Assembly (NCBI RefSeq): GCF_030263895.1
Contig: NZ_CP127161.1
Coordinates: forward strand, 62,001-126,000
DNA length: 64,000 nt
From: Proteiniborus sp. MB09-C3
GTDB taxonomy: Bacteria; Bacillota; Clostridia; Tissierellales; Proteiniboraceae
Reading direction: 5' to 3'
Made by a program: the position numbers and the translations under genes. Below, piece after piece: positions 33,644 to 42,902 of the stretch. Below the pieces are notes generated by a model, which did not search any database, was not told where the DNA came from, and saw only the letters and a program-made list of their open reading frames with translations. Positions within the stretch are counted from its first letter, which is position 1, and each line of letters begins with the position of its first letter.

Positions 33644-36220
33644 TTAAGGTAACAATTCATCAGTATAAAATCCGTCTACTCCATTTGCCTCCAACTCTTT
33701 TCTTAACTCAGGCTCATTTATAGTATGAGCATATACAAAGACATTTTCTGATTTAAGTTTTACTGGCAGCTCTGTTCTTGCCCTTTCTATGGGCATAGTA
33801 ACAGCAAAAATCTCATGTCTCCTTACAAAATCTATCAGCTCATCATCTGGATACTCAGATGAATATAAGGTCAATATAATATTTGTATAGCCCATCCCCT
33901 GTACAGGAATGAATTCGTCCATCTTATATATCTGTGGAATAAATTTAGCTATCAAGTCAGGATATCTTTCTTTAATAAGCTTCAAAGCCTTTATATTGTC
34001 ACTTTTTATGTCTGTAACTATATATACATCTCTATGCTCATAGAGCCACTCTGCCAAGTCCTCCAAGGACATTTGTGTAAGACCATTTATCATATTAAAG
34101 CTCTTGAATTCTTCAGTGCTATATGCCTTTGACTCTTCAGAGAATAGCTCATTCACCTTCTCCTTCCACTCATGAATAAGCACCAGGTTTTCATCAGTAG
34201 TCCATTCAAAATCCAGCTCTATGAATTTATATCCATTCTCAACGCTTTTATCAATTGCCTCTCTTGAATTAGTATAATATAGTCCCTCTATTTTCCCACC
34301 TGCATGAGAAATCAACGTTTCTGGCACAATACGCTTATTAGCAGCTTCTCCGTCTTTAGACATTTCTTCTCTATCCGTAAAGTATTTACTTAGCAAATCA
34401 TTTTTCAGAATATAATTTGACTTGTTTATTTCCCTAATGGCTCTTTCATAATCCTCTCTGCACTTTTCTAAATCCACAGGCTGTCTGGTATTTATATTCC
34501 AAGCTCTGCTATTATTGTATATTCCATCCCTAGACATAGAAAATACCATATCATCTTTTATATATGAGCCCTTTAGCATATAGGTTTGTTGGGCAACAAA
34601 GCCTTCTTTAGCATTTACTAAATCCTGTCCAAGCATTATACCCTTTTTGTTTTCAATTCCCAGTAGATTCAGTACTGTAGGTAAAAAATCTATTTGCCCG
34701 CCTGTGGTACTTATCCTCTGATTAATTCCTGATTTAGGCATATGGATTATGAAGGGTATATTCATCATTTCGTCAAAATCATACTCATAACCTAGATATT
34801 CTGTCATTTGTTTTTTATTTTCTTCGTCTATTGAAGATAATCCAAAATGATCCCCATATATATTGATTATTGTGTTTTCATATAATCCTTCTTCTTTCAA
34901 TTGTTGAATAAATTCACCTAAAGCAGTATCTGCATGGTTAATAGATTGAATATAGTTTCCAAACAAAGTGCTTTCATGTTCTTCTTTTAGCTTGATTTTC
35001 TTAAATTCATCAGGCATTTCAAAGGGATGATGACTTGATAAGGTAACTAAAAAGGCATAGTAAGGCTCCTTCATAGATTTAATATAATCCATTGACTGCA
35101 TAAAGAACTCACTATCATTTATTCCTAAACCAATTGTAGCTCCCACACTATTATAGTCGTTATCAGCATTGTAGTACCTGTCAAATCCCTGATAAGGGTA
35201 TGCCTTATCTCTGTTCCAAAAGTCCCCTTTATATCCATGGAAAGCTGCTGTACTATAGCCACTATCCTTTAATATCCAAGGCAGTCCATAGTATGTGTTG
35301 TTATAATACCATAGATAGGTCTGCCCATCCATTGCAGGATATAATGAATTATGAGACACAAACTCTGCATCAGATGTATTGCCTCTGCCTAGCTGCTGAT
35401 AATATTGGTCAAAATATATACTATCTTCCTTTATTAGCTTGTTTAAATTAGGTGTTATTTCCTGACCTTCGTATTCTCTATCTATGACAAAGTTTTGAAG
35501 TCCTTCTACTTGAATAGTTATTACATTTTTGTTCTTAGCTATTCCATACAGATTTTTTTCCTTATTACTTACTTTTTCTATTGATTCCTTCAACAATTCA
35601 TCTATATCTTCACCCTCATATTTTGAAAAAAAGGTATTGTATATATCACCTATATGATAAGTAAAAAATTCTTGATGAAACAAGTTAATGTTGTCACTAA
35701 AAGCATTCACAGAAACAACAGACAAAATTACTATAGCCAATGCGCCTAATGCAATGCCAAAGGATTGTTTTTTTCCTAAGGTATTTATCCTACTAGATAA
35801 TATGATTTTGCGACTATAGATATAGTAAATAATCAAAGGTATGATATCAGCAACTAATAGAAAATTGACTGGCTCTAGCACATAAGATATACTTTCTCCT
35901 ACTGAACTAAGCTGATTAACTTGCTTCAATACAACTATAGAAGTAAGTTGATTAAAATGCTTAAAATATGCTGAATCTATGAACATTATTAAAGCTATTA
36001 ATGAATATAGAGTTAGGAGAACTACATCACGTCTTTTCCCTTTGAACATGTTAATTAATGCAATGATAAAAACTATATACATTGAACTTATTATGCTTAG
36101 CCTTAGACTTACATTTCCATTGCCAATTAAGATATTATAGATTAATGCCTTAATTAGGAAAAGAACTAGCAATGCTATATTTTCAAGTTTTTGTACTCTG
36201 TGTTTTTTTGTTATATTCAT
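33644..36220 (-). CDS. LtaS-type membrane sulfatase fused to a glycerophosphodiester phosphodiesterase domain
   Basis: 858 residues. Five or so membrane segments (about 1-185), then an extracellular sulfatase/LtaS domain (about 225-590): EGLQNF supplies a metal Glu, GRGNTSDAEF the nucleophile Thr, and NIYGDHFG metal Asp/His. LtaS polymerises glycerol phosphate from phosphatidylglycerol. Fused to it is a GDPD domain (about 640-858): SHAGG, TNSREAI, IELDFEW and LIHEW. The last position, normally HD, is HE. The ATG at 36220 is preceded by GAGGATGG; the frame could start at 36262. The GDPD could trim or hydrolyse the polymer or deacylated lipid head groups. Fusion of synthase and hydrolase is unusual; roles are inferred. 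Confidence 0.85.
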   Translation of the reverse strand: MNITKKHRVQKLENIALLVLFLIKALIYNILIGNGNVSLRLSIISSMYIVFIIALINMFKGKRRDVVLLTLYSLIALIMFIDSAYFKHFNQLTSIVVLKQVNQLSSVGESISYVLEPVNFLLVADIIPLIIYYIYSRKIILSSRINTLGKKQSFGIALGALAIVILSVVSVNAFSDNINLFHQEFFTYHIGDIYNTFFSKYEGEDIDELLKESIEKVSNKEKNLYGIAKNKNVITIQVEGLQNFVIDREYEGQEITPNLNKLIKEDSIYFDQYYQQLGRGNTSDAEFVSHNSLYPAMDGQTYLWYYNNTYYGLPWILKDSGYSTAAFHGYKGDFWNRDKAYPYQGFDRYYNADNDYNSVGATIGLGINDSEFFMQSMDYIKSMKEPYYAFLVTLSSHHPFEMPDEFKKIKLKEEHESTLFGNYIQSINHADTALGEFIQQLKEEGLYENTIINIYGDHFGLSSIDEENKKQMTEYLGYEYDFDEMMNIPFIIHMPKSGINQRISTTGGQIDFLPTVLNLLGIENKKGIMLGQDLVNAKEGFVAQQTYMLKGSYIKDDMVFSMSRDGIYNNSRAWNINTRQPVDLEKCREDYERAIREINKSNYILKNDLLSKYFTDREEMSKDGEAANKRIVPETLISHAGGKIEGLYYTNSREAIDKSVENGYKFIELDFEWTTDENLVLIHEWKEKVNELFSEESKAYSTEEFKSFNMINGLTQMSLEDLAEWLYEHRDVYIVTDIKSDNIKALKLIKERYPDLIAKFIPQIYKMDEFIPVQGMGYTNIILTLYSSEYPDDELIDFVRRHEIFAVTMPIERARTELPVKLKSENVFVYAHTINEPELRKELEANGVDGFYTDELLP

Positions 36221-36305
36221 AGCAACCATCCTCATAAAGTAAAAAATTTTATTTACATTCAAATTAGATTATATAATACTGATGTCTCAATGGCAACTTT
36301 CCAAT

Positions 36306-36349
36306 ATAAAAAACCTAAGGCTTGGGAGTTTCCTCCTTGCCCTAGGCTC
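36306..36349 (-). terminator. Terminator after the 630-residue SLH protein gene
   Basis: CCTAGGGCAAGGAG pairs imperfectly with CTCCCAAGCCTTAGG, followed by TTTTTTATATTGG on the minus strand. Confidence 0.7.
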
Positions 36350-36365
36350 TTTTAATTACTAGCTC

Positions 36366-38258
36366 TTATTTTTCGTATGGAATAATTATACTCTTTGCTT
36401 CTATGAAGGAGTCATTGTAGTCGCCTATGATGATTACCTCGTCTCCAACCTCTAGCTTGCTTTCACGTACTGTATTCCCATACAAATCTATGAATGTAGT
36501 ATATCCTGAATATACTATTGTCTTTTCAGCATATGTGCCATCCTCATCATCTACTGTTACAGTGATGAGACTGTGTTTTGTTGTTATACTGCTTATATTT
36601 CCTATGATAATTTGATTCTTTTGTCTAGTGAGAGCATAAAGTGAAACTATTTCGTCACCCTCTACTGTGAAATCAACATAATACCCTACTTTTAAATCAT
36701 AAAGCTCTGCTCTTTCCTTATCTAGTCTTACGGTTGCTCCTAATCCAAGATAATAGGTCTCTTTTTCTCCTTTACTATTTAGTATAGTAATCTCAGGTTT
36801 TTTAGCCTGAAGTATAGAAACTATAGAGCCTTCTCCTTCTTTTTTAACTATCTTAGCTTCTATATCAGTGATTACTCCATCTTCTACTTCTATAGTTACA
36901 TCATCACCTTTTCTAAGGTCTGTAACCTTACCTCTGCTTTTATTTCTATATATAGACACGTTCTTGTCTAAGGGATATTCAAATGTTTCCTTATCTTTAT
37001 CTTGAATGACTAGTAAATAATCACTTGAAGATAATTTTATTTCTTTAATAGTTCCTGTAAGCTTTAAGTATTTACTTTTAGCCTTTATTACAGTTATCTT
37101 GCTATTTCTTACTTTAATTTCAATAGAATCTCCATCTTTAATATCCCTGAAAAATGCTTCCTCTCCATTTAAAGTGATATCTACATTAGGATCAAGATAG
37201 AAGGCTTTTCTTTCAGTTGTTTTTGATTTGTCATCTTTAGTATATTCTATTGTAAGCATTTGAGGACTAGTTTGGATAGTAGACCTTACCTTTCCCTCAT
37301 ATTCCTCATTTATTCCCTCTGCGCTAAAGGATATGACTTTATTATCCTCTGTAATCTCTGCTTCAAACTTTAGCCCTTCAATAAGCTCGCTATAATCTAT
37401 TTTACTTCCATCAAGCTTTACAATGGTCTTTTCATTGACTATATATGTAGTTTTAGTTCCTATTTTGTTTTCGATTGTGACATATAATTCATTAGGTGCT
37501 CTCAATATGCTAGATATAGTGCCCATTATGGTTTGAGTCTTAACTACAACTTCTTCATTATTTAAAGGTCTGTTTAATAAAAGGTTTGAAACCATATAAT
37601 CGTATCCTATGGATAGCATTTTTGCCATGGCATCCCTCGTAATAGGAGAAGTCGGATTGAACTTTCCTTGTGCATCTCCATCTGGGTTGATTATGCCTTT
37701 ATTTACCATCATATACACATATCTTTGATCTTCTGCTCCTATAAAGTCTACGTCTTTGAATGAAAGCTTAACTACAAGAGGTTTTTTTGCTTCTTCTTCA
37801 AGGGCCATAGCCTTAGTTAGCCAACGAGCTATCTCTACTCTTTGAGCAACTGCTTCTTTATTATTTAGGTAAAAACCTTTTGCTTCAGTTTCAGTTATTA
37901 CTCCTGCTGCCAATGCTACTGCTATGCCGTCTTGAGCCCATGTTGGTATGTTTTGCTGAGTTAAAAAGGCTTGATGTGTTTGTCTAGCCTGTGCTGTTTT
38001 AGTTGCATCCATTCCCATCATTCTCGCCATCATAATAGCTGCTTGTACCTTTGTAACATTCCCACTAGGGTTAAAATTTCCCGCTCCATCACCAGTAATT
38101 ATACCCGCTTTACTTACCTTATCTATGTAATCTTTTGCCCAATGGTTGCTAGGGACGTCCTTGAAATTTTGTGCAAATGCTACCGTGTTTGTAAAGATGA
38201 ATAATAAAGCTAATACAAGTGAAAGTTTTTTTAGATGCTTTTCTGTTCTTCTGTACAT
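36366..38258 (-). CDS. Secreted SLH-domain protein with beta modules
   Basis: 630 residues: signal peptide (about 1-29, ends VAFAQN), three SLH units (about 30-215; FNPSGNVTKVQAAIMMARMM and FNPTSPITRDAMAKMLSI), then at least four modules of the kind G.I..I......L.I....K.....Y.LD..V....., e.g. GTIKEIKLSSSDYLLVI and GSIVSILQAKKPEITIL. The modules resemble those of the SLH protein at 31256. GGAGGG precedes the ATG. No enzyme motif is visible; a structural or adhesive surface role is likely. Confidence 0.83.
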   Translation of the reverse strand: MYRRTEKHLKKLSLVLALLFIFTNTVAFAQNFKDVPSNHWAKDYIDKVSKAGIITGDGAGNFNPSGNVTKVQAAIMMARMMGMDATKTAQARQTHQAFLTQQNIPTWAQDGIAVALAAGVITETEAKGFYLNNKEAVAQRVEIARWLTKAMALEEEAKKPLVVKLSFKDVDFIGAEDQRYVYMMVNKGIINPDGDAQGKFNPTSPITRDAMAKMLSIGYDYMVSNLLLNRPLNNEEVVVKTQTIMGTISSILRAPNELYVTIENKIGTKTTYIVNEKTIVKLDGSKIDYSELIEGLKFEAEITEDNKVISFSAEGINEEYEGKVRSTIQTSPQMLTIEYTKDDKSKTTERKAFYLDPNVDITLNGEEAFFRDIKDGDSIEIKVRNSKITVIKAKSKYLKLTGTIKEIKLSSSDYLLVIQDKDKETFEYPLDKNVSIYRNKSRGKVTDLRKGDDVTIEVEDGVITDIEAKIVKKEGEGSIVSILQAKKPEITILNSKGEKETYYLGLGATVRLDKERAELYDLKVGYYVDFTVEGDEIVSLYALTRQKNQIIIGNISSITTKHSLITVTVDDEDGTYAEKTIVYSGYTTFIDLYGNTVRESKLEVGDEVIIIGDYNDSFIEAKSIIIPYEK

Positions 38259-38362
38259 TGATACTTCGCCCTCCCTCTTAAATTTAATAGATAATATATT
38301 CTTTAAATAATGCTTAAATCCTTCTATTTTCGATAAAATATATCGTTTTTAGGACATATTGA

Positions 38363-38399
38363 CTAACTATTAGACAGCTAATCAATATGTAAGACGATA
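38363..38399. repeat. Inverted repeat between SLH and GDPD-SLH genes
   Basis: ACATATTGA and TCAATATGT flank about 18 bases with a further short pairing. It lies after the GDPD-SLH gene and may act in termination, but no T-run follows. Confidence 0.45.
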
Positions 38400-38431
38400 T
38401 TTACAGATATTTGTTCCATATTTGGCTGCTT

Positions 38432-39853
38432 CTAATTTAATCTGAACTTTTCAAAGGTTCCTTTTACCAATATAATTCCTTCTTCTCTAGTAACATTACT
38501 TTTTGGTGATACTCTATTGTCTCCTACACCACTTAGAATGCCATAGTTATTCATAAAGCCTACGGCTTCTAATGCCCAATTAGAAATATCGCCTTTATCC
38601 GCAAAGCTAACATCGCAATTGCCCTCTATCAAGGATTCATCTACTGTTCTCAATGTTCTATAAAGCATAGCAGCTATTTCTTCTCTTGTAACTTTCGTAT
38701 TTGGTGAAAACTGTGTTTCGTCAACTCCATTTACGATGCCTAAAGCATTTGCCTTTAATATTTCTAGATTGCTTGTATCCATAAATCTATTTGTAACGGG
38801 TGCAATTGCTTCTTCTCCAGACATTGCTTCATATAACCTTACTATCAATTCACAAAGCTCTTCTCTTGTTATATCCTGTTGAAGATTTTCAATAATATTA
38901 TCTGTAACTAGATTATATTCTCTTGCCTTCTCAATTTGAGCTATGCCCCAGCTTGAAGGAAGTATATCATCAGTATAAAATCCATCAACTCCATATAGCT
39001 CTAGCTCTTGTCTTATCCCATGATTATTGATTGTATGAGCATATACAAACACATTTTCTATTTTTAGCTTACTTGGCAGTTCAGTCCTTGCCCTACTTAT
39101 TGGCATAGTGACAGCAAAGATCTGATGGTCTTTCACAAAATCTAACAGTTCATCATCTGAATAATTAGACATATATAAAGTCAGTATAACATTTGTATAA
39201 CCTAACTCTTGTACAGGAATAAACTCGTCTATTTTATATATCTGTGGTATAAATTGAGCTGTTAAATCAGGATATCTGTCTCTTATAAGCTTCAATGCTT
39301 CAATGTTACAAGTCTTTATGTCAGTAACTATATATACATCTTCATGACCATAAAGCCAATCTGCTAAATCATCTAAGATCATCTGATTAAGGCCTTCTAT
39401 CATACTAAAGCTCTTAAATTCCTCTGAACTATACATTTTAGACTCCACACCAAAAGCACTATTTACATATCCTCCCCAATCATGGATAAGAGCTAGGTTT
39501 CCATCAATAGTCCATTCAAAATCCAGTTCTATAAACCTATACCCATTTTCATAGCTTCTATCTATGGATTCTATAGAGTTAGTATAGGATTTTCCTTTTA
39601 CTCTCCCTCCAGCATGTGAAACCAAGTTTTCAGGAATAAGCTTCGTAATAGCAGGATTTATTTCATTTAATGTTTCTTTTTCATCTGTTATATGGAATTC
39701 TACATTTACATAGATATCATCATACCCATTTTCCATATTAGAATCAGAAGCATTTACCACAATGACTGATGTTGCAGCTAACAACAATGAACCTACCATA
39801 GCACTGATAATCTTTCTTTTCTCTAAACTAAAGCCTTTTCTAATTGCATCCAT
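38432..39853 (-). CDS. Surface glycerophosphodiesterase-like protein with SLH repeats
   Basis: 473 residues. Signal peptide (about 12-36); GDPD-like domain (about 75-300) with SHAGGRVKGKSYTNS, IELDFEW and LIHDWGG, here with the usual His-Asp; then SLH repeats (about 310-470) ending TREEGIILVKGTFEKF. The GDPD part is strongly similar to the C-terminus of the LtaS fusion encoded two genes upstream: IYKIDEFIPVQELGYTNVIL aligns with IYKMDEFIPVQGMGYTNIIL. The SLH part would hold the phosphodiesterase on the wall. Substrates may be teichoic-acid glycerophosphate; this is inference. Confidence 0.83.
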   Translation of the reverse strand: MDAIRKGFSLEKRKIISAMVGSLLLAATSVIVVNASDSNMENGYDDIYVNVEFHITDEKETLNEINPAITKLIPENLVSHAGGRVKGKSYTNSIESIDRSYENGYRFIELDFEWTIDGNLALIHDWGGYVNSAFGVESKMYSSEEFKSFSMIEGLNQMILDDLADWLYGHEDVYIVTDIKTCNIEALKLIRDRYPDLTAQFIPQIYKIDEFIPVQELGYTNVILTLYMSNYSDDELLDFVKDHQIFAVTMPISRARTELPSKLKIENVFVYAHTINNHGIRQELELYGVDGFYTDDILPSSWGIAQIEKAREYNLVTDNIIENLQQDITREELCELIVRLYEAMSGEEAIAPVTNRFMDTSNLEILKANALGIVNGVDETQFSPNTKVTREEIAAMLYRTLRTVDESLIEGNCDVSFADKGDISNWALEAVGFMNNYGILSGVGDNRVSPKSNVTREEGIILVKGTFEKFRLN

Positions 39854-39878
39854 GAGTCCATCTCCGTATATTGATTAT

Positions 39879-40961
39879 TTATTTTGGAACAACCTTATTT
39901 AATAATGGTATCCTTTGCAAAATCACAACTGCAAGATAGGATACTATAAATGTGATGCTGCCTACTAGTGGTATCCCTATTATAGGATTAAAGGATGAAG
40001 CATCTATGATGATGCCAATATCTCCAGAAGAAATAATGTCCAGTACCAGTAAATGTACTAGATATATTCCAAAGCTTGCCCTATTAAAGCTTGAAATCAG
40101 CTTATTTATAATAGGACTTTCCCCAATAATTTTATCCCAGTTTATATTTTTAAACAATAGATATACCATTATAGACATGAATATAATATTAGGAGCTAAA
40201 TATGAATACAGATGTGGAACAAGGACTCCGTCATTATTTTTAGTCAATACATATGTTCCATATACAGTCACAATCATTCCTAAAAGTCCAAGAGCATAAG
40301 CAGCTTTCCTTTGCTTCCTTGAAAAACTATATTTTTCGATGAAAAAACCTAACACATAGTAACCTAGACTCCAATGGAAAAAGCTTAAATTAAAGCCTAT
40401 ATTATACTCTGTAAATTTTTCAAGAAATGCAATTATTCCATTAGATATAAACCAGACTACTATAAAATATATCAAGCTCTCTTTTCTTGCATTATTTACA
40501 TATGGCTTGATAATAGGTGTAATCAAGTATAGTCCTACTAGCATATAAAGATACCACAAATGAATGTGTACATTACCTGTATAGATGTTTTTTAAAAATG
40601 ATATAATTAACGACACATCCCACTGAATAACTACTTCATTTTTTCTTATCATATACAATAAGCTCCAAAATACCAGAGGGATAATCACCTTTATAAGCCT
40701 TTTTCTTAAAAATAGAAGTACACTTTCTTCTCTATCATTGTATAGCATAAGTCTACCACTAATAAGTATTAGTACAGGTACACTCCATCTGGTAATAGAA
40801 TCTGCTAGATTACCTACCCACCACCATTTAATACCATAGGTATTCGTACTTGCTGCAAATGGGGCTGAGACATGTAATACTACAACTGCAAATATTGAAA
40901 GGATTCTCAATATATCTATATATATAATTCTAGAGGTTTTTTCAGTTCTAATGTGAATCAC
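39879..40961 (-). CDS. Acyltransferase-3 family membrane protein
   Basis: 360 residues, about ten membrane helices. The catalytic-region motif IYIDILRILSIFAVVVLH has the His typical of acyltransferase 3 (OafA/YrhL, O-acetylase) proteins. Such proteins acetylate surface polysaccharides or wall polymers. It lies next to LtaS/GDPD genes, so wall-polymer modification is likely. The start is uncertain: the GTG at 40961 overlaps AAGGAG, whereas an ATT nine bases later would have normal spacing; the family N-terminus is short, so either fits. Confidence 0.82.
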   Translation of the reverse strand: MIHIRTEKTSRIIYIDILRILSIFAVVVLHVSAPFAASTNTYGIKWWWVGNLADSITRWSVPVLILISGRLMLYNDREESVLLFLRKRLIKVIIPLVFWSLLYMIRKNEVVIQWDVSLIISFLKNIYTGNVHIHLWYLYMLVGLYLITPIIKPYVNNARKESLIYFIVVWFISNGIIAFLEKFTEYNIGFNLSFFHWSLGYYVLGFFIEKYSFSRKQRKAAYALGLLGMIVTVYGTYVLTKNNDGVLVPHLYSYLAPNIIFMSIMVYLLFKNINWDKIIGESPIINKLISSFNRASFGIYLVHLLVLDIISSGDIGIIIDASSFNPIIGIPLVGSITFIVSYLAVVILQRIPLLNKVVPK

Positions 40962-40988
40962 TCCTTAAAAAAGACTCTAAAATCCGAA

Positions 40989-41112
40989 GCCACTGAGAAA
41001 CCTTAATTTTCTTGCTTGTCATTCTGAAACGTAGTTGAAGATGTATGTTTTCAATACATGAGAGATCCTTCGCTAACGCTCAGGATGACAAAAGAGAACT
41101 TTTTCAGTGGCC
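40989..41112. repeat. Full-length dispersed palindromic repeat (about 124 bp)
   Basis: Ends GCCACTGAGAAA and TTTTTCAGTGGCC, with TGTCATTCTGAAACGTAGTT and GAGATCCTTCGCTAACGCTC arms around ATGTTTTCAATACAT. It lies in the leader between a promoter (41174-41203) and the acyltransferase gene. Confidence 0.85.
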
Positions 41113-41173
41113 TCTACAATCCACCGCTTATTGTTTTCCCTAGACTCATGCTATAAAATATGTATTTTACTTG

Positions 41174-41203
41174 ATTATAGCATAATTATGTCTACGACAT
41201 CAA
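41174..41203 (-). promoter_or_regulatory. Promoter upstream of the acyltransferase gene (twin of 44124-44153)
   Basis: TTGATG (41198-41203) and TATAAT (41174-41179), 18 bases apart, within 41160-41205. This 45-base stretch is nearly identical to 44110-44154. Confidence 0.65.
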
Positions 41204-41241
41204 GGAAAGTATTGCATTGAAGTTTTTTATTTGTCATTTCA

Positions 41242-41284
41242 AAATAAAAAGAGACAAGAATGATAAGAATATTATCCTCTTGTC
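41242..41284 (-). terminator. Terminator of the 89-residue coiled-coil gene
   Basis: GACAAGA..GATAA with TTATC..TCTTGTC form a hairpin (41253-41284); the minus strand continues TCTTTTTATTTTG. Confidence 0.75.
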
Positions 41285-41294
41285 CTAACCCTAA

Positions 41295-41564
41295 TTATTT
41301 TGCTCCTTTAATTACTCTAATTTCAACATCTTGTTTCTCAATCTTTTTATCTACTTCATCTACTTTCTTTTCAAGTGTTGTTAATTTCTCATAGGTTTGT
41401 TTATATCCATCAAATAATGTTTTTTGGTTCATATCCATTTTATCTTCCATTGCAACCAACTTCTGCTCAATTTTAATTAAATCTTCCCTAGTCACCATAT
41501 TAAGTTTCATATCTTGCATTTCGATATACATCTTTTCCATTAATTCAAATATCTTATCATCCAT
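41295..41564 (-). CDS. Small predicted coiled-coil protein
   Basis: 89 residues, highly charged, no signal peptide, predicted to be one long coiled coil (LTTLEKKVDEVDKKIEKQD). The N-terminus DDKIFELMEKMYIEMQDMK aligns with EERIFSLLEKVYIELQETK of the protein at 51461, so the two are homologous. I cannot assign a function. GAGGAG eight bases before the ATG at 41564 sets the start; a longer frame reaches 41597. It has its own terminator. Confidence 0.7.
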   Translation of the reverse strand: MDDKIFELMEKMYIEMQDMKLNMVTREDLIKIEQKLVAMEDKMDMNQKTLFDGYKQTYEKLTTLEKKVDEVDKKIEKQDVEIRVIKGAK

Positions 41565-41691
41565 TCGACATTCTCCTCTTGATAAGAAAATAATCATATC
41601 TATTATAATCTAATTATATTATATCATTTTGCAGATATTTTAAAAGTACTTTCTGCAACATAGCAATAGTCAATGCCCTTGAAATATGTCA

Positions 41692-41736
41692 TAAAAAAAT
41701 GAGACAATAAGAATAATTACTATCCTATTGTCTCAT
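41692..41736 (-). terminator. Terminator of the stalk-protein gene
   Basis: GAGACAATA..TATTGTCTC hairpin (41701-41735) followed by ATTTTTTTATG on the minus strand. Confidence 0.75.
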
Positions 41737-41741
41737 TATAC

Positions 41742-42767
41742 TTACCTTAGAGTTATATTCCCTCGTGAATCAAATTTAAAATAGTATTTTGTATAATTAT
41801 CTTCGATATAACCATCAATATAAGCATCTGGGAATTCATAACTTATTTCTGAATAAAGATCCTCTAAATAATCTTCTATCTCATATGTATATAGGTCATC
41901 TAAATAATTTCTGTTTGTAGCAGTAACATATACCTCAATATCATCTTCATCGCCATATAACGTGATTTTGAAATATACTCCCCCATACTCGTCATAATTT
42001 CTATTTAGATAATCTTCCAAATCGCTCAGATCTGTTACATATTTACTATTTTTAAGTTCTGTCACTAGTTTTCCCTTTGTACTCAAATAAAATTTTACTA
42101 ATTTTTTATCATTTGAACTATCTTCTATATAACCAGTTATATCAGCATTTTTAAATTCTTTTTTAACATCATCTATTATGTACTGAATAAACTTCTCAAT
42201 CTTAGTATCACTCAATGCATTCCATTTAGAATAATAATCATCAAGGTCTACATAAATCTCTACCTCAATATCATCTTTATCTCCATATAATTCTATGTCA
42301 AATGCAACCTTCTCATATTTTCCGTATTCTTTATTAAGATAGTCCTCTAATTCACCTAAAGTATACTTAGAACCTTTTTTTGTTGTAGCTAATTCAGCTT
42401 CAAGCTGTGCAACCTTTGTCTCTAATTCATTTATTTTCGTTTGTTTTTGCATTATTTGCTGACTTAGATACGCTATGTTTGGATCAGGTTTATCGGTGAT
42501 ATCAATTCTTAAATTTGTTCCATCCCAGTTAATATTTTTATTAAAAATATTGCTTAATGCCCTTAAAGGTACGTATGTAGTTCCGTCAATTATAAAGGGC
42601 TTTACTTCTAATTGTACCTGCTGATTGTTAGAAAAAATCTTAATGTCACCAAACCATGCTTTTAAGTCTTTAAAACCGTTATCGGCAAATGCTATTGAGG
42701 TCAAAAATAAGCTTAGTATCAAAGCAGTAGTGATTACTGCCATCCTTTTTCTTGATGTAGATTTCAT
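41742..42767 (-). CDS. Secreted stalk protein with copper-amine-oxidase N-terminal-like domain
   Basis: 341 residues. Signal peptide (ends IAFADN, about 29), then an amine-oxidase-N-like domain (about 40-95; KPFIIDGTTYVPLRALSNIF is diagnostic), a coiled coil (about 98-135), then two related modules of about 95 residues each, starting LGELEDYLNKEYGKYEKVAF and LSDLEDYLNRNYDEYGGVYF. These stalk domains are common in wall-associated clostridial proteins and do not imply oxidase activity. AAGGAG precedes the ATG. It is followed by the coiled-coil gene, and the TolC-family gene lies upstream. Confidence 0.83.
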   Translation of the reverse strand: MKSTSRKRMAVITTALILSLFLTSIAFADNGFKDLKAWFGDIKIFSNNQQVQLEVKPFIIDGTTYVPLRALSNIFNKNINWDGTNLRIDITDKPDPNIAYLSQQIMQKQTKINELETKVAQLEAELATTKKGSKYTLGELEDYLNKEYGKYEKVAFDIELYGDKDDIEVEIYVDLDDYYSKWNALSDTKIEKFIQYIIDDVKKEFKNADITGYIEDSSNDKKLVKFYLSTKGKLVTELKNSKYVTDLSDLEDYLNRNYDEYGGVYFKITLYGDEDDIEVYVTATNRNYLDDLYTYEIEDYLEDLYSEISYEFPDAYIDGYIEDNYTKYYFKFDSRGNITLR

Positions 42768-42855
42768 TTGTTACCATCTCCTTTATCACAGTTATTACTT
42801 ATATTTTATAACTATATCCATGATATGTCAAAGACCCTAATAGTTTGCCATTTTT

Positions 42856-42896
42856 TCAAAAGAATAAACAGGGACAAGATTTTATTCCTTGCCCCT
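42856..42896 (-). terminator. Terminator of the TolC-family gene
   Basis: GGGGCAAGG and CTTGTCCC pair around AATAAAAT; the minus strand then reads TGTTTATTCTTTTG. Confidence 0.7.
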
Positions 42897-42902
42897 TAGC
42901 TG

